From Anaerobiospirillum sp. NML120449 (GTDB lineage: Bacteria; Pseudomonadota; Gammaproteobacteria; Enterobacterales; Succinivibrionaceae), in contig NZ_JALKIL010000034.1 of the NCBI RefSeq assembly GCF_023051105.1, positions 1 to 52,095 of the forward strand: a DNA stretch of 52,095 nt. Direction: 5' to 3'. Below are positions 25,938 to 34,705 of this stretch, one piece after another. Position numbers and translations under genes: made by a program. The notes beneath the pieces were generated by a model. That model saw only the letters and a program-made list of their open reading frames with translations. It had not been told where the DNA came from and did no database searches. Positions within the stretch are counted from its first letter, which is position 1, and each line of letters begins with the position of its first letter.

Positions 25938-27314
25938 ATGATCTCCTTTGTGCTTCATCAAGGCCGTGAAAAATCACTGCTGCGCCGTCATCCGTGGATT
26001 TTCTCCAAGGCTGTTTCCCATGCTCAGGACAGCAAGACCGGCCAGCCTGCAGATATGGACAAGGTTAAATCAGGCACCCTGTGCAAGGTTGTTTCCAGCG
26101 ATGGCAAATTCCTTTGTTATGCCCACTGGTCACCAAGCTCTCAGATAGTGCTGCGCGCCATTTCTTTTAATGAAGAAGACCGCATAGACTACGATTTTGT
26201 CAAAGAGCGCCTGCGTGCCGCCATTGCCCGCAGAGCTCCTCTGGTGGCCCGGGGCGATCACGGTATCCGCCTTGTGGCAGCCGAAGGCGATTTCATGCCT
26301 GGCCTGATTGTTGACCGCTTCAATAATGTTATCTGCGCTGCCCTGTCATCTGCCGGTATGGAGGCTCTTTATGAGCATATCTTCCGCGCTCTGCATGAGC
26401 TGGAGCCTGACTGCTATCTGTACGAGCGTTCTGATGCCAAATCGCGCCGCAAGGAGAATCTGCCGCTGCGTGCCGGCCTTGTAGATCCTGAGGACCTGAG
26501 CCGCGCTTATAACCTCAGGGACGGTCAGGGCAATGCCCTTAAAGACTCACGTCAGATTTCCAGGGTACGCCGCATCGACGATGGCGAGGGTGGATCAGAG
26601 TTTATCGAGCTTGATGAGGCCGTTCCTGATACTCTCTTTGTTCAGGAACGTGGGCTGGTACACATCCCTATTGATGTTAAAAACGGTCATAAGACCGGCG
26701 GCTACCTGGACCAGCGTCAGAGCCGCTACCACACCTATGAGCTGTGCCGTACCTTTAAGACCATGAGCGAGAATTGCAAGAAGGGTCCGAGCGTACTTAA
26801 CTGCTTCTCCTACACCGGCGGTTTTGGTCTGCTGGCCCTGAAGGGCGGAGCCGGTGCTGTTTATAACGTGGATGTTTCCGAGCATGCTCTTAATGCAGCC
26901 CGTGAGGGTGTGGTGGAGAATCATCTCGATCCAGGCCGCTGCAAGTTCATCAAAAAGGATGTCTTTGAATATCTTCGTGAGCAGGTGGCAGCCGGAACCA
27001 AATTCGATATTGTCATTCTTGACCCGCCAAAGTTTATTGAAAACCGCAGCAACCTCAACAGCGGCTGCCGTGGCTATCAGGACATCAACCGTCTTGGCAT
27101 GCAGCTGGTACGTCCAGGCGGACGACTGCTTACTTTCTCCTGCTCTGGCCTCATGACTGAAGAGCTCTTCCAGAAGATTATTGCTGATGCTGCCCTGGAG
27201 GCCAAAGTTGAAGCTCAGATAGTCACCACCCTGCGCCAGGACATTGACCACCTGGTATCCCTGCCATGCCCTGAAACCTTCTACCTCAAGGGCTTTGAAA
27301 TCCTCATCAACTGA
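25938..27314 (+). CDS. rlmI: 23S rRNA (cytosine-1962-C5) methyltransferase
   Basis: SAM-dependent methyltransferase that modifies C1962 of 23S rRNA. The start at 25938 follows AGGAG at 25922-25926 and matches the family N-terminus, although the frame is open from 25830. An N-terminal PUA domain (LLRRHPWIFSKAV, about 13-25) precedes the RlmI-like and SAM-binding domains. Motifs are LNCFSYTGGFGLLALKGGA (motif I), YNVDVSEHAL, VILDPPKF (motif IV) and TFSCSGLM with the catalytic Cys. At 458 residues it is longer than E. coli RlmI (396). Extra residues lie near LRDGQGNALKDSRQISRVRR and in the PUA region. It is apparently monocistronic. Confidence 0.9.
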   Translation: MISFVLHQGREKSLLRRHPWIFSKAVSHAQDSKTGQPADMDKVKSGTLCKVVSSDGKFLCYAHWSPSSQIVLRAISFNEEDRIDYDFVKERLRAAIARRAPLVARGDHGIRLVAAEGDFMPGLIVDRFNNVICAALSSAGMEALYEHIFRALHELEPDCYLYERSDAKSRRKENLPLRAGLVDPEDLSRAYNLRDGQGNALKDSRQISRVRRIDDGEGGSEFIELDEAVPDTLFVQERGLVHIPIDVKNGHKTGGYLDQRQSRYHTYELCRTFKTMSENCKKGPSVLNCFSYTGGFGLLALKGGAGAVYNVDVSEHALNAAREGVVENHLDPGRCKFIKKDVFEYLREQVAAGTKFDIVILDPPKFIENRSNLNSGCRGYQDINRLGMQLVRPGGRLLTFSCSGLMTEELFQKIIADAALEAKVEAQIVTTLRQDIDHLVSLPCPETFYLKGFEILIN

Positions 27315-27589
27315 CCGCACGGCCGCAGTCCCGGCCTGCGGCTGCAGCTCCCGTACTAAGACCTCCATCGGTAATCAGGCTGAATCTGCAGCGCTGCCCA
27401 ATTAGTTACCTGTAAATCCATTACCAGCCTTATACCGAAAGGCTATACCAATGACTTCAGATTAATAGTCCAGAAGTAGCAAAAGCAGCCTGAGTTTGCC
27501 TTCATGGATCAAAGGTATGAGCTGCAAAGTGCTATGAGCTTTACAGTGCAAAGCAATGGCAAAGATCAGCGCCTGGTCAGAGGAATACA
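27315..27589. other. Short intergenic region after rlmI
   Basis: 275 bp without gene, terminator or repeat that can be supported. Confidence 0.3.
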
Positions 27590-27925
27590 CTAACCATTGA
27601 CACAGGACACTACTGCATCACGAAACTGGCGCATAAATGCTGTTTTTGCCAGCTCTCCTCCTGCTGCTCTACAGCTCTGACAGTCAGCAATTTCAGGATT
27701 TACCTTTCCTGGTGACAACTCACGTAATGATGTGGTGCTGATAAACATACGTAAATCATCCGGGTTAGCTCCCCACTTCTGAGCAAAAGCATTGCTGCTT
27801 GTGAAAGCTGTACCAAACTCTTGATTGCCACAGCTACAGCTGCAGCTGCATATGAGCTCATTGATAAGCTCATCCTCGTCTTCGGCTTCGGCGGGTTCCA
27901 CAGCCAGTTCATCGGCTTCAGGCAT
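27590..27925 (-). CDS. Small hypothetical protein, acidic then Cys-rich
   Basis: Possible 111-residue protein, start chosen at Met 27925 (frame open to 28027). It begins with a strongly acidic stretch (PEADELAVEPAEAEDEDEL), then CSCSCSCG, then a soluble-looking segment with FTSSNAFAQKWGANPDDLRMF and a late CQSC. Codon choice resembles neighbouring genes, which argues for a real or recently real gene, but no SD is visible and no family is recognised. It is divergent from the small ORF at 28003. It could also be a fragment of a larger decayed gene. Confidence 0.35.
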   Translation of the reverse strand: MPEADELAVEPAEAEDEDELINELICSCSCSCGNQEFGTAFTSSNAFAQKWGANPDDLRMFISTTSLRELSPGKVNPEIADCQSCRAAGGELAKTAFMRQFRDAVVSCVNG

Positions 27926-28002
27926 GTGTATCTGATGCTGAGGTGGGCAAAAGCGTATAATACTGGGCAAAAATCTAATCATGCAGGCAGGAGATGGACC
28001 TA

Positions 28003-28203
28003 ATGGCGGCCTCAAACGAACAGTCAAAGATCGTTGCGACCTTAAACATCAACGGAAAGAATGTGCCTATGAATGCCGAGGCATTCGGCAATTACGTTTG
28101 CAGCAACTACAGAAATCTCAATTTCATGTGGACCGAGCAGTTTGCTCATTACCGTACGAGATTCTTATCACTATTGACCTGGATCACAGTTTATGAAAAT
28201 TGA
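28003..28203 (+). CDS. Small hypothetical protein
   Basis: Possible 66-residue protein. AGGAG at about 27987-27991 lies a suitable distance before ATG 28003. The start MAASNEQSKIVATLNINGK and the following NVPMNAEAFGNYVCSNYRNL have varied, protein-like composition and neighbour-like codon use. The end (LLTWITVYEN) looks different and may be out-of-frame sequence after a truncation, so this could be the 5' remnant of a longer gene. No family is recognised. Confidence 0.35.
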   Translation: MAASNEQSKIVATLNINGKNVPMNAEAFGNYVCSNYRNLNFMWTEQFAHYRTRFLSLLTWITVYEN

Positions 28204-28310
28204 GGAGAAGTACTGATTTAGGCATTTTAGCCGTTCACTCAAATTTCCTGATAGAACCAGTCTGGCGGTAGCATAACTGTATTTAAGGTTTTATCGGTAA
28301 CTCTCGATAT

Positions 28311-29216
28311 GTGAGCTTGATCAATAGTGATAAGAATCTCGTACATTACCGTGATCATCATGTCATGGCTGAAGTGCTGGGCAGACTCAAGGATGGTCTT
28401 GATGAGGTCTCATGTGAGTACATAGACCTGCATGAGCGACTGGTAGAGCTTGCCCGTTCCGACAGTGCCATCCTGGTAAAGGAAAGCTATGCCTGGACAA
28501 ATGTTGACCGTGCTCTGATGGATAACTACATACAGAAAAAGGAAGCGGACAACCCGCCTTTCCTCAGGCAGGTAGCTCAGGACTGGGGATCGAGCTTTAC
28601 CAATCTTTATGGTCTGTACGACCTGCCAGCGGGCATGCTGGCCTCTCTTAATGGCAGGGACATTATCGATGCTGGTGGTTTTGTAGGCGATACCCTGCTG
28701 CTGTTCAAGGCACTGTTTGGCAACTCAAAGCTGCACAGCTTTGAGCCTGGTGACCTGAGCTACAAGCAACTGAGCAACATGCTGGCTGATGATATTAAGG
28801 CAGGCAATATCCTTGCTCATAAGAAAGGCCTTGGTGAAAAGCCGGGCACCATCAGACTGAGCAGGACCAGAAGCATACCGGATGCTACTGCCTCCATGGC
28901 CATTGACTACCATAAGGGCGATGACTTCTATGAGGATGTGGAGGTTATTACCCTTGATGATTACGTCAGGGAGCATAACCTTGATGTGGGCCTTATCAAG
29001 GTAGATGTTGAGGGCTTTGAGCCAGAGGTTATCAGGGGCGCACTGGAGACCATCAAAAAGAGTCACCCAGTACTGGTACTGGCTTTCTATCACACCCCCG
29101 AAGAGTTCTATGAGCTCAAGAGCTATATTGAGAGCCTCAACCTGGGCTACCGTTTCCAGGTGCGTCGCAGCTCCATCTGCCTGCCCCTTACCGACCTGGT
29201 GCTGATTGCCTACTAA
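28311..29216 (+). CDS. FkbM-family SAM-dependent methyltransferase
   Basis: Probably a cytosolic O-methyltransferase acting on a sugar or glycan. The start is GTG at 28311, with only a weak SD; 301 residues. After an N-terminal region of about 110 residues comes the Rossmann core: IIDAGGFVGDTLLLF (SAM motif I), LHSFEPG (acidic loop binding SAM), then VEVITLDDYVREHNLDVGLIKVDVEGFEPEVIRGA, the hallmark FkbM segment with the conserved Asp-Val-Glu-Gly. It ends VLAFYHTPEEFYELKSYI, also typical. No glycosyltransferase or polysaccharide cluster lies next to it, so the substrate is unknown. A hairpin terminator follows at 29481. Confidence 0.8.
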   Translation: MSLINSDKNLVHYRDHHVMAEVLGRLKDGLDEVSCEYIDLHERLVELARSDSAILVKESYAWTNVDRALMDNYIQKKEADNPPFLRQVAQDWGSSFTNLYGLYDLPAGMLASLNGRDIIDAGGFVGDTLLLFKALFGNSKLHSFEPGDLSYKQLSNMLADDIKAGNILAHKKGLGEKPGTIRLSRTRSIPDATASMAIDYHKGDDFYEDVEVITLDDYVREHNLDVGLIKVDVEGFEPEVIRGALETIKKSHPVLVLAFYHTPEEFYELKSYIESLNLGYRFQVRRSSICLPLTDLVLIAY

Positions 29217-29480
29217 GAGGCCGGCAGGAGTCATGCGTGACTGTGAGTGGGTGGCTAAGCATGAGAAAAAGCATGACCCAGGCTCTGGATATGGGCATGG
29301 GCTGCAATTGGTCTCTGTGTTTGCCAGCTCCTGGCCACTATCCCCGGTATGAGCAACAGTCATGGATGTGCCCAGCAAGCTGAGGCATGGTTTTGATGCT
29401 ACCTGATGCGCCGATGGCATAGTGGCGAGGTGCGGTCCTTGTAGCTACTGCCTGTTTCACTGTAGTGCTTTTATTAATGC

Positions 29481-29512
29481 GAGGGCAGCTCCTGCATGGC
29501 AGGGGCTGCCCT
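29481..29512 (+). terminator. Hairpin terminator after the FkbM-type gene
   Basis: GAGGGCAGC and GCTGCCCTC enclose an inner CCTGC/GCAGG stem. CAGCATTTT follows, so the T run is short. It lies about 265 bp after the stop. Confidence 0.55.
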
Positions 29513-29992
29513 CAGCATTTTGGGATCGGGCAGTTTGACCGAACAGCTCAGACCTTGATGGTCAGGCAGATTGGTTCGGCACTTTGGCGGCTCGGTGGTC
29601 TGGTGTCTGGACTGCGGGTATAGCGGCTAAGTAACAGTTCCTGGCGGCTTATCATCTCTGTGCTGTCGGTTTCACCATTTGGCCGCTCTCAAGTGGCGCC
29701 CGTGCTCGTTTGCCTCTATGTAGATTGAAGTAAAACACGTCTGAGAGCTGCCGGGAGCATGGCTGCGGCAGGGTACTGGGGCCTGAGCAAGGTGGCTGGG
29801 GCTGGGAGGAGTGGCAGGTATTTGAGGGGCTGGGATAGTCAGTGTGACGGGGTGAATATGGATGTCGGTTTTGTCCAGGGATTAGTGCCTTAGCCATAAC
29901 CATAATTATTGCCTGACTTTACTCAGGTCATGAGCAGCACTTATATAACCAGATACATAAATACCTCACTTGCATATACCTTCATTCAAGTG

Positions 29993-30038
29993 TTTTACCG
30001 TACGGTGAAATTATTTGAAGTTTTACAGTACGGTGAAA
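29993..30038. promoter_or_regulatory. Paired operator-like palindromes
   Basis: TTTTACCGTACGGTGAAA (29993-30010) and TTTTACAGTACGGTGAAA (30021-30038) have centres 28 bp apart. They share the core of the perfect palindrome at 30493. Such 18-bp palindromes suit TetR-type repressors, but no regulator gene is adjacent. Confidence 0.5.
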
Positions 30039-30492
30039 AATGGTGCACTGTTTTCCCTTGATTTCCCATGATTTCCTCCCCCATTTTCTCTTTTCCCCTA
30101 CTCTCCTTAAAGCCATACCAGACCAGGCCAGCTGATTACGGCTCAGACCAGGCTTGAGCCTCAGAGTCAGCCTAAGCCTCAACCTCGGTCCCGGCTCACC
30201 TCCGATTTCTGACTTTCACACACCAGCCACCAGGACGTATGTTATGCCTACTGTCTGTGCGCTCTTTACATGTCAGTTACCCTAATCACCAGACAGGTGA
30301 CTCCCTGCAATGCAATCAGGCAGTTAACGTCCAGATGTATAAAGGCCAGTCATATCCCGGACACAGTCCTTTCAGGCATACATCCCATGCCTGTGCTGTC
30401 TCTTGCCCCTGCATCTGCACCCGCCAATATTGAAAGCCCTGCTCTTTGATTAATGATGCCTTGGCTTACGCACCACACCAGCAAGACCGCAG

Positions 30493-30510
30493 TTTTACCG
30501 TACGGTAAAA
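30493..30510. promoter_or_regulatory. Perfect operator-like palindrome TTTTACCGTACGGTAAAA
   Basis: Perfect 18-bp palindrome, third copy of the motif in 520 bp, with no gene start within 900 bp downstream on the plus strand. Confidence 0.5.
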
Positions 30511-30668
30511 ATCTGAGACTTTGCAGCACCAGCATGTGAGCCTGCCAGTCCTCGCTGTGGAGCAATATCGCAGCATAAGGGAGCGTTCAGGTGCTGTGCT
30601 GTATGGCTAATCTGGCATACCTTGCATGCCATAAGTGCGCTCAAATGCGCCAAAACGCGTGCCTTTCC

Positions 30669-30713
30669 CGTGCCTTACTGTGCAATATTTTTAAAAGTAC
30701 ACAGTAAGGCACG
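30669..30713. repeat. Long inverted repeat with A/T loop
   Basis: CGTGCCTTACTGTG (30669-30682) pairs perfectly with CACAGTAAGGCACG (30700-30713). The 17-base loop is A/T-rich. No T run follows, so a terminator is unlikely. Confidence 0.6.
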
Positions 30714-31433
30714 AATATGATATATATCAGCATAAAGGTATTTTGGGCAATTATGTGAATTCCCTGCCCAAGATGGCTCAGACCAGCCCCGGCTATTAAA
30801 AAATGCCAGGCAATGAAATACTCCGCGACCACAGGCCATTCCCCTTTTTTGCTAATGCAGAGTCTGCCCCTCACTGTTCGCCCTGCTCAATTGTGCTACG
30901 CAGCTGACGGCAGACACTGCGGGGACTGAGCTTGCATTGGTCGTTGCTGGCCGGGCACAAGCAGATGTAAGCCTGTGGCTGTTGTCAGGTCATGGCTGAT
31001 GCAGTTTACGAATCTGAGATTTAAAGTGAGAATTTTGCTGCTAAATGCAGCCCTGTCAGGGGTTGGTAAGGTGCCTGGGTGTGCTGTTTTGGTGTGGGAA
31101 AAGAGCAGATTTTGCCCTCTGACGCACAGTGCCCGACACCATTGAGGTTGAGCACTGATACGGACTGTGCATGCTTTTGCGGCGGGGATGCTGATCGGCG
31201 GCGTTTCTGCGGAGATGCTTTGGTGGTGGGGAGATGCTGTGGTGGTGGGGAAGTCCATGGCTGCTCGATTAGTGACTAATGGCTGAAGCTGTGAGCGTGC
31301 TTGATTTTTCAGCTTGCTGCTACCATGTAGAATGACAGTACAGCCGCACTTTGCCTGCAGTGCATCTTTATATGATGCAGGTCAGTCAGCTGTGCATATT
31401 TCCATTCACCAGTTAAGGCAGAAGGACATTTTT

Positions 31434-33632
31434 ATGGCTCCAGTTAATCCTCTGCTCAAATGCGGAGATCACCTGATTGCACGTCGTTTTGGCTATACCC
31501 ATCACGGCCTGTACCTTGGTGATGGCAATGTTCTTGAGTATCTGCAGCATGACGGCGTCAAGATTGTAGATATCGAGGCCTTTGCTCATGGCCATGAAAT
31601 CTTTATTCGTGAGCACCACAATGCCCGCTACAGCGGTATGGAAGCGGTGCAGCGCGGCATGATGCGCCTTGGTGAAAACCACTACAATCTGCTGACCCGC
31701 AACTGTGAACACTTCGTTAACTGGTGCATTGACGGAGTGGAAAACTCCCGTCAGGTCGATAACCTTATCCTGACCATTATTCCCTTCTACTCCATCTTCC
31801 AGAAATCAGACTTTCTCAAAGGCTGCCTTAAAATTGTCTTTGACGACCCCAGTGCCCTTGATCAGGCTCTGGCCCGTATCAATGCCCAGGAGGAGCGCGC
31901 CCGCGATCCTCAGCTGCGTGCCCGTGAGATAAGTGAGGACTTTTTCGGCACCAGCCGCAATGGCATAGTTAATCTGGCCACCCTTATTACCACAGCCTCC
32001 CAGCTTTCAAGTGAATATGCCCAGTGGGCTCAGCGCAAGCACAATGGCATTACCAGTCTGCTCGCCAGCTCCCTGAGCTTTTCAGCTGACGCCATCAACA
32101 ATATCAGTAACAAGCTGGGCATCAGGTTCTACACCTCATCTATGGACAACGACTTTAATCCGGCCATGGCTGTTGCCGGAGCCGGAGCTACGGCCGATCG
32201 CCATGCTCCTGGCTATGCAGCGGCCCATGGTTCGGTCGATGCAGCCCTGCAGGCTGCAGCTGAAGCATCTGCAGCGCATGCCGGCGCCGCCCTCACCGCC
32301 GCCCCAGCAGGCAGCCTCCCCGGCCTGAGCGCCCCTGCTGCAAAAACTGACGGCCAGACGGACCGCCTGAACTCAGACAGGCTGACAGCTCCGGGCAGCC
32401 CGGCAACAACAGACTACTCAGGCTTTGAGAGCATGAGCAGCTCACTTACAGGATCAGACGCAGCCCATGGATCTGAATCAGCACCGGCCGGAGCGCTCAC
32501 TCATTTTTCCTATGCCTCTGACCGGGACACTTTGCTTACCAGTGCCGGTATTTCAAGACTTGCCCGCAGCCTCGAAAAGGTTCCTGCAGATATGGCTGCC
32601 CATGGCATTAAAAAGGCCGACAAGACCATTCGTGACAGTATTAAGGTGATAAACCTGGTAAGCGACTTCTTTCATCGCTCCCGCAGCAATGACCCTGATG
32701 AAATTCAGCCTCATCATGAGTCGTTACCAGGGCCGTCACATGTCAGGGGCTCCCCACATTCAACCTCTGCAGCTGCTGCTGATCCAGCAGCTGTTGCAGC
32801 TGACAGCCAGGAGCCTGCAGCAGGCGCCCCTGCAGCTGCTCAGACTGTGGCCGAGCCTGATCCTTCAAGCTTTACCTCGGCATCAGCCTACTTTAATTCC
32901 CGCGCGCGTACCCAGCAGGCCCGCGAGCAAAGACGAGCTCAGAGCACAACTCATGATGGCAAGGGCTCGTCCCCATGCCTGTGGGACAGCCAGCTGCCTC
33001 ACATTCACATCAAGCTTATGCCTGAGATGTTTGTGGCCGCATTCCGTCATATTGATGCTGCCAATGAAAAGCTCTCCCGCCGCCATGCACGAGCACATGC
33101 TGATATGCCAGCCGGCCTTGACCACAGCGCCACTGCCGGGCTCAACAGCCATACCGCCAGTGATATCACTGCCTGCGCCCGCTCCATGTTCAGCTCTCAG
33201 ATGGCAGCCGATGCTGCTGCCGCTGCCGTGGCAGCCCGTGCCCATGGCAACACCTCCGGCACCAGCTCAGCCACTGTATCTGACTGGCCGGGTGACCTTG
33301 CAACTGACTGCTCTCCTTACAGCCCTCAGTGCACCACAGATACAGCTGAGCAGTGCAACAGTCAAAGCCTCAATCAAGGCACAGCTCAAGGTTCAACCTG
33401 CTCATCGGCTTCGTCAGCTGCCGCAGCCGCAGCCGGCGCCACATGCGCTGCAGGCGCTGCTGCCGAGGCTGCAGCTGCTGGCGCCGCCGGACAGACAACA
33501 CGTGACAGCCGCAACCTGTCGCTCAATGATATGGCAGTCAAAGTAATCTCTCAGGTTCAGACAGAACTGGCCCGTGATATCCGCCGCCATAACCAGGCCT
33601 CAGGAACTGACCGCTCCGCCCCGAGACAGTAG
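31434..33632 (+). CDS. LRAT-domain (NlpC/P60-like) protein with long Ala-rich C-terminal region
   Basis: The start at 31434 has AAGGA at 31422-31426; the frame is open from 31314. Product 732 residues. Residues 1-100 form an LRAT domain, a papain-like fold found in lecithin-retinol acyltransferase and H-rev107. It shows CGDHLIARRFGYTHHGLYLGDG (catalytic His, probably His24) and LLTRNCEHFVNWC (catalytic Cys91 in the invariant NCEHF box). Residues 100-235 look globular or helical (LILTIIPFYSIF is hydrophobic). From about 245 on, the sequence is Ala/Ser/Gly/His-rich low complexity, broken by a more ordered stretch (about 530-580, PHIHIKLMPEMFVAAFRHIDAANEKLSRRH). Family members move acyl chains or cleave amides and thioesters. 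Bacterial ones are poorly characterised and the role here is unknown. No signal peptide is seen. Confidence 0.75.
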   Translation: MAPVNPLLKCGDHLIARRFGYTHHGLYLGDGNVLEYLQHDGVKIVDIEAFAHGHEIFIREHHNARYSGMEAVQRGMMRLGENHYNLLTRNCEHFVNWCIDGVENSRQVDNLILTIIPFYSIFQKSDFLKGCLKIVFDDPSALDQALARINAQEERARDPQLRAREISEDFFGTSRNGIVNLATLITTASQLSSEYAQWAQRKHNGITSLLASSLSFSADAINNISNKLGIRFYTSSMDNDFNPAMAVAGAGATADRHAPGYAAAHGSVDAALQAAAEASAAHAGAALTAAPAGSLPGLSAPAAKTDGQTDRLNSDRLTAPGSPATTDYSGFESMSSSLTGSDAAHGSESAPAGALTHFSYASDRDTLLTSAGISRLARSLEKVPADMAAHGIKKADKTIRDSIKVINLVSDFFHRSRSNDPDEIQPHHESLPGPSHVRGSPHSTSAAAADPAAVAADSQEPAAGAPAAAQTVAEPDPSSFTSASAYFNSRARTQQAREQRRAQSTTHDGKGSSPCLWDSQLPHIHIKLMPEMFVAAFRHIDAANEKLSRRHARAHADMPAGLDHSATAGLNSHTASDITACARSMFSSQMAADAAAAAVAARAHGNTSGTSSATVSDWPGDLATDCSPYSPQCTTDTAEQCNSQSLNQGTAQGSTCSSASSAAAAAAGATCAAGAAAEAAAAGAAGQTTRDSRNLSLNDMAVKVISQVQTELARDIRRHNQASGTDRSAPRQ

Positions 33633-34146
33633 CCTCCATGTAATGCCTGCTTATGGTCGTTAGCACGACAGCCAGGCACTTTTCAACACGATCGGTATTT
33701 ATGATTCATAACCGGCACTGAGCCCTGGTATCGCAAGATGCCGGGGCTTTTTGTTCTGTATCTGCCCGTTGAGACAAAGTGGTCCGCCCTTGCCTGTCCC
33801 AGGTGCCTCACGAAAACAGGCTGCAGCTCAAATATGTTCCAGGACTGGTCATACCTGCTCTTAAGACATCACTGTGCCGGCACTTCAGCCGGCGCGCCTA
33901 CTTCACGCACTGCCCGTCCACATGTCTTTACAGTGGATGTCGTCGGCCCGGCCATGCATTTACTGGAGGTTAAGGTCCATTCAGGGCGGCCATGATTATT
34001 CGGGAGTCACCGGTCTCCGGAGCGGCCCACCAGTATTTAAGCCATGGCCTGTACCAGATGTCAGGCCGGTAATCAGCACTACCCTCAGGGCGCGATTGAA
34101 AGCCGTGTTTTCTGCCTTTTCAGATGAAAGTGGGCCTCACCTGGCC

Positions 34147-34200
34147 AAAAAAAAGCCCCGCCGTACGGCAGGGCATTACTTATGGCCCCAGGGCGGGGCC
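34147..34200 (-). terminator. Terminator of the MATE gene
   Basis: On the minus strand a GCCCCGCC stem (complement of 34192-34199) pairs with GGCGGGGC (complement of 34155-34162). A run of eight T follows (complement of 34147-34154). An inner GCCCTGCCGTACGGC part may add pairing. It lies about 500 bp beyond the stop, across the tandem repeat. Confidence 0.8.
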
Positions 34201-34508
34201 TACCTAAGCTAAAAGGTAGAAACTGACTTGTTGTCATCACTGCCTCAGGCAATGGAGAAGTTCAAGAATATGCCGCTGACAGTTGAGCTTTGCCTCTCAA
34301 TGCCAGGCCTTTGTACCTGCAGGTGCAGGTACTTCAGGGGCTGCGCATTCAGGCTATGCTGCAGGGGCTGCACGTGCCGGTGCAGCAAGTCAGTTAACTG
34401 TTCTTTGTGTTCTGCTCACCGGATACTGTCCTGTCAGCAGGCAAGCTGCCGTGCAGATCCTGGTTTTGCAGCAGTGTGAACGGATTTAAGCTCCTGTCTC
34501 ATGACCTT

Positions 34509-34645
34509 GCTGGCATCGCCAACATGCCAGGCGGGGATGGCCCCCATGGCCTGGCTGGCATCGCCAACATGCCTGGCGGGGATGGCCCCATGGCCTGGCT
34601 GGCATCGCCCTCATGGCGTGGCGAGCACGGCCCCCATGGCATGGC
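34509..34645. repeat. Tandem repeat, 44-45-bp unit, about 3 copies
   Basis: Units begin GCTGGCATCGCC at 34509, 34554 and 34598, each with GCGGGGATGGCCCC and CATGGCCTG. The third copy is degenerate. Confidence 0.85.
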
Positions 34646-34705
34646 TGGCCAGGCATGGAACAGTGCTCATGCATGGCGGGCAAGCCATGAACCGAAATGC
34701 TGTTA

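Larger units (their letters stand above)
29217..31433. other. Intergenic region, 2.2 kb, with three ACCGTACGGT palindromes
   Basis: No convincing gene. It contains a terminator-like hairpin (29481-29512), a paired palindrome (29993-30038), a further perfect palindrome (30493-30510), a 14-bp inverted repeat (30669-30713) and G-rich direct repeats (GAGATGCTTTGGTGGTGGG-type, about 31215-31252). The ORFs here lack SDs and have low-complexity translations. Confidence 0.5.
33633..34705. other. Intergenic region between convergent LRAT and MATE genes
   Basis: About 1.07 kb without a gene. It holds the MATE terminator (34147-34200), a GTACCTGCA/TGCAGGTAC hairpin at 34313-34332 and a 44/45-bp tandem repeat (34509-34645). 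Confidence 0.5.

Noticed and set aside
26595..27368. 257-codon antisense ORF over rlmI
   Set aside because: Shadow of the strongly supported rlmI frame; translation resembles no family.
32689..33546. 285-codon ORF inside the LRAT gene in another frame
   Set aside because: It lies fully within the low-complexity Ala-rich tail. Its Leu/Pro/Gln-rich translation is the frame shadow of GC-rich repeats, and it has no SD.
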